Part shown: positions 24,845 through 34,712 of the stretch, piece by piece
Layout of the letters: each line of letters starts with the position of its first letter
Numbering within the stretch: the stretch's first letter is position 1
NCBI RefSeq assembly: GCF_030272615.1
Contig: NC_081407.1
Span: 136,156,897-136,220,896, forward strand
Source: Cryptomeria japonica
Lineage: Eukaryota; Streptophyta; Pinopsida; Cupressales; Cupressaceae
Direction of reading: 5' to 3'
Length of the DNA stretch: 64,000 nucleotides
Translations under genes and position numbers: made by a program
The notes under the pieces: model-generated
Told to the model about the DNA's origin: nothing
The model's input: the letters and a program-made list of their open reading frames with translations, nothing else
Database searches by the model: none

Positions 24845-26046
24845 TTAATCCATATCCACTTGAATAGTTTCAACATCAATCTTTCCTTCTAGGTTGATCG
24901 GTATGTCTCCTAATGGATTCTTTCTCAGTCTGTATGCTCTAGTAGTGTGTCTCAGTTTGTTGCAATGATAGCATACCATTTCAGGTGTTCTCCATGGTCC
25001 GGTGTCACTTTTCCATTCTTCCTTCTGCATGTTGTAGCAGTGTCACCGCTACCACAATAGATAAAATGAGTTTCTCTCCAACTGGTTGCCGCTTCATAAC
25101 CATTTGATCGGTGGTCATAGGTTCTATACTATTTTGGGTTCTTTTTTATAGGAAGTTTCAGGACAACTCCTTTAGCTCTTGGTGGATAACTTCCAGAGTT
25201 GTTCATAACCGACCTGCACTCAAAAGCTCTATGCCCAAACTTGTTGCATGCATAATAGTGACCATTAAATCTACCAAATCTAGCCACATTGTTTTGAAGG
25301 TAAGGAAAGTTATTGTAAGCCTTTCTCCTACATACATTGGCAATATGTCCTTCTTTAAGACAGTTAAAGCAAATAGGTTTAAACTTTTGCTTACCTTTAC
25401 TCCTGATGTTGTTCTTAGGTGCTGATTTCTTCTTTAGTGCATCACTCTTGGTTCCAGAGGTCTCACCTTCCTCGTATTCAGAGAAACCAAGTCCAGTGGT
25501 ATTCTTTGATGGCTTCACCGATTCTAGCTTTTGCTCCAGCCTAGCAGCACTCCGGTTGAACTTAGCAAGTATCTCCTTTGTCTTAGCAAGTTCCTTGGAA
25601 AGAGAATCATTGGTCTCCATCAAGGTTTCATTCTGAGAAATTGTTGCATTCACTTCAGCTTGTATTTCTTCTTTCTCTTCTTTACCCTCCCACAGATAGA
25701 TGGTAATGGTGCCGATTTCTTGTTTCAACTTAGAGATCTCATGCTTCTTGTCCTTTACCAAATCTTCAGCTTTTCTTCTATTTTCTAGCTCCCGACTCAT
25801 CCTGATAGTCAGTCCTTCCAACTCCCTCCTTAGGTTAGTTTTGGATTCATTTAGTTTTTCCACTTCTCCGACTAGGGCCTCCATGTTTGCTTCATCAAAA
25901 GAGCTATTTTCAGTAAATTCCTTCAATTGCTTAGCAAGTTCTCTTCTCTTGGCCAAAGAGGCTTTATACTTGATTTTGAGTTCATCATAGGCTCTCTTAG
26001 AATCAGTAAGATGGTGAGTGAGTTCCCTCATGCTATATTTCCCCAT
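24845..26046 (-). pseudogene. NonA1 ORF1: Gag-like coiled-coil protein with zinc knuckles
   Basis: The start MGKYSMREL lies 37 bases from the primer binding site. The first ~170 residues are heptad-rich coiled coil (AYDELKIKYKASLAKRRELAKQLKE and on). A linker with GLGFSEYEEGETSGTK follows. Then come CCHC knuckles: CFNCLKEGHIANVC, CYACNKFGHRAFEC, a damaged third (CGSGDTATTC) and, after a frame change, CYHCNKLRHTTRAY with its last Cys lost. The capsid domain that starts Cop1/Cop2 Gag is absent. It probably derives from the rear half of a Copia Gag and would bind element RNA. Confidence 0.78.
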
Positions 26047-26082
26047 ATCTCCTTTGAAGTGGTTAAACTTATAGAAAGGTAG

Positions 26083-26094
26083 GCTCTGATACCA
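26083..26094 (-). promoter_or_regulatory. NonA1 primer binding site (tRNA-iMet type)
   Basis: Perfect TGGTATCAGAGC on the minus strand, two bases from the 5' LTR. Confidence 0.9.
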
Positions 26095-26096
26095 AT

Positions 26097-26851
26097 TGAT
26101 GAATACTAAGAGGGGGGGTGAATTAGTGTGCCCAAAAACTTAAACAAACTCTTAAGCAGTTTAACTGCAGATCGGTGTAGCAGATTAAACAATAAACCGG
26201 TTAAAACATAAACAAGCCAAATAGCAAATAAAGAATTCACCCACAGAAGCACAATCACCATAACACAAGATGTTTTGATGTGGAAACCCAAATGGGAAAA
26301 ACCACGGCGAGTAAAACTCACAAGTCAACTATCTGCAGAATATTAACTAGACCAATTAAGGTCAGACCGGTTAAGGCCTTACAATGTTCTTCACCTGAAT
26401 AGATCCTGTTACGAATCTAGATCTTTGTTAGGAGATAAGTCCTGCTAAAGACTACCCTATTAGAGGATTTCAGATCCACAACTGTGAACCACCTTGTTAG
26501 AGGATTTTCAATAGGCTTGGTTGGGCCTACCTGATTAAGGGTTTCAGACTTGTTGAAGATATCAGTAATCAACAAGTGAATGATCTAGACAGTAGCACAA
26601 AATGCTTGATTATATCCTTGGAAGCTCCTTGTTAATGCATTCCAGCAGTACTTCAGTTTTCTATATTTCTCACTCTCTATCTTTGTTGTGAGAGACCTTT
26701 TCTTGCATAGACCTTATCTTCATTCACACACTACAACTATCTTAAAACCCCAGACATGATGTCCTCATATAGGAACCTCATTTCATGTCGATCCAATAAG
26801 ATTAGACTACAATATCCTAGGTATAGTGCATCTAGACACATTTGGTAACAT
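26097..26851 (-). repeat. NonA1 5' LTR, inner part
   Basis: Begins TGATGAATACTAAG and aligns with 19743 onwards. It is broken off at 26851 by the NonA2 insertion and resumes at 34349. Confidence 0.92.
26847..26851. repeat. Target-site duplication AACAT, left of NonA2
   Basis: Identical to 34344-34348. Confidence 0.95.
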
Positions 26852-28040
26852 TGATGAATACTAAGGGGGGGGTGAATTAGTATACCAAAAAATACTGTAA
26901 AAAAACTCTTAAATAGTTTAGCAGATAACTGGTACAATAGATTTACTAATAAAATGGTTAAGATAAATGCAAACCAAATAGCAAACAAAGCATTCACCGA
27001 CAAGAGCACAATTGCCATAACATAAGATATTTGACGTGGAAACCCAAATGGGAAAAACCACGATGAGCAGAAACTCACAAGTAACTATCTGTAGAATAGA
27101 AACCAGAATGGTTAAGGTCAGACCGGTTAAGGTCATACAATGTTCTTCACTAGAACAGATCCTGTTAGGAATCTAGATCTCTGTTAGGAGATAAGTCATG
27201 TTAGAGACTACCTTGTCAGAGGATTTCAAATCCACTTATGAACCACCTTGTTAGAGGATTTACAAAGGATTTTCTAGGCCTACCCGGTTAAGGGTTTCAA
27301 ACTTGTCAAAGATGTGAGTAATCAACAAGTGAGTGATCTAGCTAATAGCATAGTCTTCTTAATTAGATCCTTGATAGCTCATTGTTAATGCATTTTAGCA
27401 TTACTTTAGTCTTCAATATCTCCACACTCTATCTCTTCACACATACCTAATCTTCTCTTCAATGATCGTGCATAACCTCACATACAATATCTCATACTCT
27501 GTCTCATACATGCAAACCCTAGACATGATGTCCTTATAAAGGAATCTGGTTTCATGTTGGTCCAATAGGATTGGATTACAAGTTCCTAGGTTCAGTGCAT
27601 CTGGACACATTTGGTAACACAACACAGAATCATCGCCAAAGTGTCGGTGGATGATAACTCATCACACATTATAGAAATACTGGTTGGTAACTCATCACAA
27701 AGTAATACTGGTTTGTCAAAAATGAAGACTGGTAGATCAAAGTGTTCTAATCAAAAGTTAACTACCACTTGGGTCCTTCATACTGCTTGTGATCCTTGAA
27801 CCACTTGTGATCCTCTAACCGCTTGGGGTCTCCATACCTCTTGAGCTCTTTAGTCAATCTTTGACTGGTAAACATCTTTTGCAAAATACTGAGTCTAAAG
27901 ACTATTCATTACACAATACATAATACTATTTGGAACAATTACCGGTTGAGTCATAACTCATACATAAAGAAAGTGTGTGTCTGTCATCAAGAAAGTGTGT
28001 GTCCATCAATGACAATCAAAACATCATCAAAATGCCAACA
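26852..28040 (-). repeat. NonA2 3' LTR
   Basis: 1,189 bp, abutting the polypurine tract at 28041. It contains the ACTATTTGG/ACCGGTTGG-type motifs that differ between the two LTRs. Confidence 0.92.
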
Positions 28041-28052
28041 ATCTCCCCCTTT
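28041..28052 (-). other. NonA2 polypurine tract
   Basis: Plus-strand ATCTCCCCCTTT, then GGCATTGATG. Confidence 0.88.
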
Positions 28053-28319
28053 GGCATTGATGGCAACACTTAGGAAAATTTTGACATCTAAGTGTTTTAC
28101 AACAAAATATTCAATAATCAAAATTACTCCCCCTAAGCATATACACTATCCCTTTTTTGCAGAAATTACATTATACACTACTCCCCCAAAGTGGTAACAT
28201 GAAAGTACATGAAATGGTAACATTCACCAAAAGTTTAAATACTACTCCCCCTTTGCTAACAATGACAAAGTAATGTAGAATAACCCCTGTTTCCTTATAT
28301 ATAAAAATAGAGTAAATGT

Positions 28320-31300
28320 TTATGACAATAAGGAATGAAACTTATCAAAAATAGATTTAAAGTACTGCACAAAAGTTTTCATAGCCAATGTCCATGACTC
28401 AAGTAATGAGGTAGCAACCTCACTTTCAGTCTGCATTTGGAATACCAGTTCTTCCATTGCATCAATGGTACTCATTTCTTGAGTTACCGTGATGGCTTCT
28501 ACGTTGAGAAAACATTTATGAAGAATCTGCAGTCTTGGCAATAAGACTAGTTGAAGCTCCTACAAATCTCTGATCCAGTTGTAGATTTTTGTTTCCGTCT
28601 TGGCTATTTGTAGCTAATAATGATGAACCATTTTCCCATATGTAGTGAATGAGTCATATGGCATCTTGAAGTTGCTTATATATGCTTGTAACTCCGATTG
28701 GAATTTATCTTTCTGTTTAAGCACATCGTCACAAAATAGATTGGGTTGGTAGATTTTACTCAATAGTAATTTCCCCCCATCCATAGCAACACTGATATCC
28801 TTTTGCTGCTTCAGAAGTTGTGACCAGAGCTCATTCATTTTCTTGACTTAGGTAGTGTTGAGTCCCTTTTCATGATTCTTCTTTACAGTGGCTGCAACAA
28901 CATCTTCCAAGCATTGTACTTGGTCCTCCACTATGGTACAAAGAAGTTTAAGCTTGGACAAAGAGGAATCGGTACTGGGGAGGTTAGTATTAGGAATCAA
29001 ACTGGTAAGTGTGTCAACAACAGTTTGTATGACATCTTGTTCCTTCTTCCTCCGCAATGCTTCCAGTCTCTCCTATACAAGTTTGATGCTTTTAAGTAGC
29101 TCAGACTCATCTGCTATTTGAAGATCAATTGGACTGACAGTATCAACCTATTTGGTTTGATCACCGGTTGCCTTTAGAGTCTCCGTTCCTTCTGTTTCTT
29201 TGATCTTTGCTTGTTTGTTCTTCTCTACTTCCTTCTTCTCTTCTACTTTTTTCTTTTCCTCTTCTTTCTTCTTCTCCATTTCTTCTTTCCTCTTCCTTTC
29301 CTCTTCTTGCTTTTTCTTCTCTTCCTCCTTCATCTTCTCTTCCTCTTTCTTCTTCTCTTCCTCTTTCCTTTTCTCTTCCTCTTTCTTCTTCTCTTATGCT
29401 GCTTTCTCTTTGTCTTGTTTCTCTTTCTCAGTTGTTTCTTTTTCAAGAGTGACATCCTCAATATCTAAGGCATCAAAATCAATAGTGTCAATTTGCTCTG
29501 TCACTCTTTCACCTTCACTGTCAAATACCTCATCTAGTTTGGTTGAGGATATGTTAGGTTCTTATTCAACCTTCCTATTGTCTTAAGATACTTGGTGTAG
29601 CCTGACACCAACTTTGACATGAATATGTGTGTTCTTTTCCACTTCAGATGCTCTACCTTCTAGTAGCTTGAGTTTTCTACTCCTCATGAAGAAAAGGCCT
29701 TTGTTCTTATCCATTATCTCAAATAATTCTGAATTCGAAGCATCAGGAAAATATTGTGCAAAAATTTTCTCCTTGATCTCCTCTTCTTTTTCAATGGCAA
29801 TGTGCCACTTATTATCTAAAGAGGTATACAAAGAATCTGGCGTAACTGATCTAATCTCTGATGGCGACCAGTCATTAACACATAAATATTTAATGATTTC
29901 CTGTTCTACTTCTTCTTTCTCACTATCAACAAAATCATCAAAATAATCTTTTAAATAGTCAAGCACTTTTCTCTTAATGTTCTTAATAGTCCTCTGACAA
30001 TGTGGCATTGGCTTATTAGAAGAGATATCTATATTTATCGGTGCTGAAGTTGCAGGTACATTACCGATAGACTTTACCTTCTTGCTAGATTGCCTGGTCT
30101 TCTTTGTTTGAATTTTTGGTTTAGTGTCCTCTGACTCCAGTGAGTATGTTTTGGTTTTCCACTTCCTCTCAAAAACTTTAGTAGGAGAAACCTCAAGTTT
30201 CTTTTTGGCAGGTGACCACTTGGTCACTTTCGGACTGGCAGAGGTAACTGGAGCAGATATCGATGGCACTGCTTTATTCTTTTTCTGTTTTGGTTCTTCA
30301 ACTGGTGTGACCCTCTCCAAGTAGGTATTAGTTATATTTTTCTTCGTATCCAGTGGTGAGGCAAGTAGGGTAGAGGCATACCCGATCAACATGTCGTTCA
30401 CCACTTCATATCCCATCGGTTCAACTTCTTCTTTTCTAGATTCCACCACTTCCATTATGCATTCATCTACCTTTATTGTGAAGCAGATGTCATCTTCATA
30501 CTTCTTCACAATATCATCCGATATCCTCATTCTTAAGTTCATTTTCCGCCTAAATTCATCAAAATATTTATTAAGAACCTCTATATATCTAGTTCCCATT
30601 ATTTGTAGACTTTCCTTGATTTGTTTGGAGACCGGTAGGTCAGCAAACCATTGCACATCACCTACTCCAGGGAAATACCCTTGAAAGTAGAAGAATAAGT
30701 CGACCAAAAGTTGTCCAAACCTGAACCTAAGAGAATTGTCCTATTTGATGGACTTCAGATTCAATAGCAATTGCTTCTATAAATAGGTACAGAGGTCAAA
30801 TGTAGCATTTTCCTTGATCATTCTATAAGCAACATTTACTACAGTAGTAGGGACAGAGTTCATTCTGCTAGCATAGAATATCCAGTAGCCAATCACCACA
30901 CAAGCATATTTCACCAAATCATCTTTGATGGTGTTGATGGTCATCTCCCGTTGGTCACTCACAGAACCAGTGAGCTTAGTCATTTTAGTCTTGGTGACCT
31001 TCCTTAGAGCTGGTACCTCTCCAATGTTATAGAAACTGGTGACGACATGAATTTCTTCTGGTGTAATGTCATACGTCCTCTCAAGATACATCTTATCACC
31101 ATGTACTCTGCTCAGGATGATGCAGATGTGTTCTTTTGTGAACTCTTTCCACAAATATACTACATTATGTAGTTTCTTCTTCTCAAGGATATTACATTTG
31201 AGTTTGATCTTCTTATCATCCCCACAGAACAAACTTAATTGGGAATGGATCACTAGGGATCCTAGTTATTCCAATTTACAATCTTTGTACACCGAAATAT

Positions 31301-31418
31301 CTCCCTCTATAATAAATTCACCGGGTATTTGAGATAGGGGATTGTATTTTACTTTCTTTTGAAGGAATTTAGCTGAATCTATAGGTGTACTAGAACTGGA
31401 GTGCGATGTAGAAGCCAT
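28320..31418 (-). pseudogene. NonA2 ORF2: 1,033-codon protein of unknown function
   Basis: One uninterrupted reading frame register from MASTSHSSSS at 31418 to the stop at 28320, with no frameshift but about a dozen in-frame stops. It aligns with NonA1 ORF2 throughout: LGSLVIHSQLSLFCGD, ILSRVHGDKMYLE, KDDLVKYACVVIGYWIFYASRMN, FFYFQGYFPGVGDVQW, a basic linker, LYTSLDNKWHIAI, a Lys/Glu coiled coil (about 29.15-29.45 kb) and the tail DAMEELVFQMQTESEVATSLLESW. Several stops align with Gln in NonA1, but three (29562-29564, 29073-29075, 28560-28562) align with stops there too. Function is unknown; retention in two subfamilies implies past selection. Confidence 0.75.
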
Positions 31419-31857
31419 GATAAGAAAGATATTCGAGAAATACCTTCACAATCCAAAATTTAGGGTTCGCCAATGTCGCACATAAAACTTCACTTTGGTT
31501 GCTAGATTACTGCTTAGTGTTCTTCATTGATAGATTGAAAAAGATCTCTAGATTCCTTTGCAAGATTTTTGAATTTACTTTGAATCGCAAGACGAATCTC
31601 TCTTTGTCACTCTGATCTTGACAAATTATTCACTTGAAAAATGATAAGTGAAAATGACAACCAAAATCCTTTTAAATAAACTTTTCACCTACCATAATAA
31701 ATACATCACCGTTAGGGCACAAACCCTAATTTTGCCTTTTACTACTTCCAGTCTTATGTCTATTGATAGGTAACATATACTAGTTAAGGTCTTTGCCGAT
31801 ATAAACTAGGGGTTCAAAATATTTCACCGATATGTTCCCCCTAAGCTTTTCTGAAGC
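31419..31857 (-). other. NonA2 spacer between ORF1 and ORF2
   Basis: Counterpart of 24355-24844, with no coding capacity seen. Confidence 0.55.
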
Positions 31858-33123
31858 TCAGTTTGCCAGTTCAGAGACTTCCACACTAGGTATAGAAACC
31901 GGTTCATCCTGTGACACTTCTTCTGGTTTCTTTTTCCAAGTTTTATTCATTTTTGTTTGAACGGTTTCAACATCAATCTTCCCTTTTGGAGTGATCGATA
32001 TATCATCCGATAGGTTCTTTATTAGTCTGCAATTTATGGCAGTGTGTCCTAGTTTGTTGCAATGATAGCATACCATTCCAGGTGTTCTCCATGGTCCATT
32101 ATTCATTCTTCCTTCTGCATGTTACAGTAGTGTGACCGCTACCATGACAAATCAAAAAAGTTGCTCTCCAACTAGTTTCCGCTTGATAACCACCTGACTG
32201 ATGGTCATAGGTGTTGTATCGATTGGGTTTCTGGTTCACAGAGGGTTTCATGATAACTCCTTGAGTCCTTGGAGGATATCTCCCAGTGTTGTGCAAAACA
32301 AACCTGCATTCAAATGCTCTATGCCCAAACTTGTTGCACACATAACAATTTCCATTGAATCTATTGGATCTAGGCTTATTATTTAGAAAATAAGTAAAAT
32401 TGTTGTAGGCCTTGCTTCTACACACATTAGTAGTATGTCCTTCTTTGAGACAATTAAAACAAACAGGTATAAATTTTTTCTTACCTTTATCCTTGGATGT
32501 TGGTTGCTTCTTTGATGCTTCAGCTTTTGTTCCAGAGGTCTCACCTTCCTCATACCCAGAGAAACCAAGTCCAGTGGTATTCTTTACTGGTTTTGTCGAT
32601 TTAAGCTTTTACTCTAGCTTAGCAGTACTCTGATTGAATTTGTCAAGTATCTCCTTTGACTCAGTAAGTTCCTTGGAAATAGTAGCATTGGATTCCATCA
32701 AGGTTGCATTCTCAGAAATAGCCATGTATAGTTCACCTTGCATTTCTTCTTTTTCCACTTTTCTCTCTTGGAGATGAGTGGTAAGGGTACTGATTTCTTG
32801 CTTCAACTTGGAGATCTCATGATCTTTGTCTTTTACTAGATCTTCATCTTTCCTTCTGTTCTCAATTTCTTGACACATTCTGATAGTCAATCCTTCCAAC
32901 TCCCTTCTCAGGTTGGCATTAGATTCATTCAGTTTTCAACTTTTTCAACTAGGGCATCCATGTCAGCTTCATCAGAAGAGCTATTTTTAGTAAGTTCCAT
33001 TAGTTTCTCAGCATGCTCTCTTCTTTTGGCCAAAGAGGCTTTATACTTGACTTTAAGTTCATCATAGGCTTTCTTAGTCAGAGAGAGGTGATGAGTAAGT
33101 TCCCTCACATTGTATTCCCTCAT
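31858..33123 (-). pseudogene. NonA2 ORF1: Gag-like coiled-coil protein with zinc knuckles
   Basis: Starts MREYNVREL at 33123. Coiled coil as in NonA1 (AYDELKVKYKASLAKRREHAEKL), then GLGFSGYEEGETSGTK and the knuckles CFNCLKEGHTTNVC, CYVCNKFGHRAFEC, CHGSGHTTVTC (spacing altered) and CYHCNKLGHTAINC. Two stops (about 32930 and 32608, the second in AKLE-stop-KLKS, where NonA1 has Gln) and a frame change after CRRKNE break it. It ends PSVEVSELAN at 31858. It lacks a capsid domain. It probably serves as RNA-binding Gag partner for particles made by a Copia helper. Confidence 0.78.
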
Positions 33124-33159
33124 TTATCCTTCCAAGTGGTTAGACTTATAGAAAGGTTG

Positions 33160-33171
33160 GCTCTGATACCT
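33160..33171 (-). promoter_or_regulatory. NonA2 primer binding site
   Basis: Minus-strand AGGTATCAGAGC, one change from the iMet consensus, two bases from the LTR. Confidence 0.85.
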
Positions 33172-33173
33172 AT

Positions 33174-34343
33174 TGATGAATACTAAGAGGGAGGGTGAAT
33201 TAGTATACCAAAAAATACTGTAAATAATCTCTTAAACAATTTAGCAGATAATCGATACAATAGATTTACTAATAAACCGATTAAGATAAATGCAAACCAA
33301 ATGGAAAACAAAGCATTCACCCATAAGAGTACAATCACCATAACATAAGATATTTGATGTGGAAACCCAAATGGGAAAAACCACGATGAGCAGAAACTCA
33401 CAAGTAACTATCTGCATAATAGAAACTAGACTAGTTAAGGTCAGACCAGCTAAGGTCATACAATGTTCTTCACCAGAATAGATCCTATTAGGAATCTAGA
33501 TCTTTGTTAGGAGATAAGTCCTATTAGAGACTACCTTGTCAGAGGATTTCAGATCCATAGTTGTGAACCACCTTGTTAAAGGATTTTCAAAGGCTTTGCT
33601 AGGCCTACCCGGTTAAGGGTTTCAAACTTGTCAAAGATGTGAGTAATCAACAGGTGGGTGATCTAGCTAATAGCATAGTCTACTTAATTAGATCCTTGAT
33701 AGCTCATTGTTAATGCATTTCAACATTACTTTAGTCTTCAATATCTCAACACTCTATCTCTTCACATAGACCTAATCTTCTCTTCAATGATCACACATAA
33801 CCTCACATACAATATCTCATACTCTGTCTCATACATGCAAACCCTAGACATGATTTCCTTATAAAGGAATCTGATTTCATGTTAGTCCAATAGGATTAGA
33901 TTACAAGTTCCTAGGTTCAGTGCATCTGGACATATTTGGTAACACGACACAAAATCACCGCCAAAGTGTCGGTAGATGATCACTCATCACACATTATAGA
34001 AACACGGGTTAACACAATATATCGATTACAGGTTTGTCAAAAATGAAGACTGGTAGATCAAAGTGTTCCGATGAAAAGTTAACTACCACTTGGGTCATTC
34101 ATACTACTTGTGATCCTCAAACTGTTTGGGGTTTCCATACCTCTTGAGCTCTTCAGTTAATCTATGACTGGTAAACATCTTCTACAAAATACCGATAGTC
34201 TAAAGACTATTCATTACACAATACACAATACCGGTTGGAACAATTATCGGTTGTCATAACACATACATAAAGAGAGTGTGTGTCCATCATCAAGACAGTG
34301 TGTGTCCATCAATGACAATCAAAACATCATTAGAATGCCAACA
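33174..34343 (-). repeat. NonA2 5' LTR
   Basis: 1,170 bp, TGATGAATACTAAG...ATGCCAACA, flanked on the right by AACAT. Confidence 0.92.
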
Positions 34344-34348
34344 AACAT
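34344..34348. repeat. Target-site duplication AACAT, right of NonA2
   Basis: Perfect match to 26847-26851; the NonA1 LTR resumes at 34349 with GACATAGAAAC. Confidence 0.95.
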
Positions 34349-34707
34349 GACATAGAAACACTGCCAAAGTGTCAGTGGATGATAACTCATCACACATTAC
34401 AATTATAATGGTTAACAAAGTATACCGATTACCGGTTGACAAGTGAAGACTGGAAAACTGGAACATAGTGTTCCAATCAAAAGATTAATTGTTGCTTGGG
34501 GTCTTCATTCCACTGGGGGTCTTTAGTCATGCTTTGACCGGTAAGCACTTTCTGCAAAACACCGATAGTCTTCAACAAATAAAGACTATACATATTAATG
34601 ACATACAATACTAGTTGGAACAACTACCAGTTGAGAATAACTCATACATTAAATAAGTGTGTGTCCATCAATGACAATCACAACTAATTATCATCAAAAT
34701 ACAAATA
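34349..34707 (-). repeat. NonA1 5' LTR, outer part
   Basis: Aligns with the end of the left LTR (from GACATAGAAA to ATACAAATA, where the other copy has ATACCAACA). The terminal CA has decayed to TA. Confidence 0.9.
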
Positions 34708-34712
34708 GAGAC
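34708..34712. repeat. Target-site duplication GAGAC, right of NonA1
   Basis: One base different from GAGAT at 19738-19742. Confidence 0.65.

Larger units (their letters stand above)
26852..34343 (-). mobile_element. NonA2: second pol-less LTR retrotransposon, nested in the NonA1 LTR
   Basis: LTRs at 26852-28040 and 33174-34343 begin TGATGAATACTAAG and end GCCAACA, with the perfect duplication AACAT outside. Internal order (primer site, ORF1, spacer, ORF2, polypurine tract) is the same as NonA1 but the sequence is clearly diverged, so this is a separate subfamily copy and not a local duplication. No pol gene is present. The whole unit lies in the 5' LTR of NonA1. Confidence 0.95.
19743..34707 (-). 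mobile_element. NonA1: pol-less (non-autonomous) LTR retrotransposon, interrupted by NonA2
   Basis: LTRs at 19743-20828 and 26097-26851 plus 34349-34707 share the same TGATGAATACTAAG start. The internal part has an iMet primer binding site, a gag-like ORF1, a long ORF2 and a polypurine tract, but no protease, integrase, RT or RNase H. NonA2 (26852-34343) sits inside the right LTR, and removing it restores a continuous LTR of about 1,114 bp. The left LTR is about 28 bp shorter, mainly because a CACCTTGTTAGAGG-containing segment is missing. The host site is a CACTA exon. Confidence 0.93.

Noticed and set aside
25011-32120. Programmed frameshift in ORF1 of NonA1 and NonA2 after CRRKN
   Set aside because: Both copies change frame near the same place, but the shifts go to different frames and the local sequences differ by 7 bases, so independent indels are simpler.
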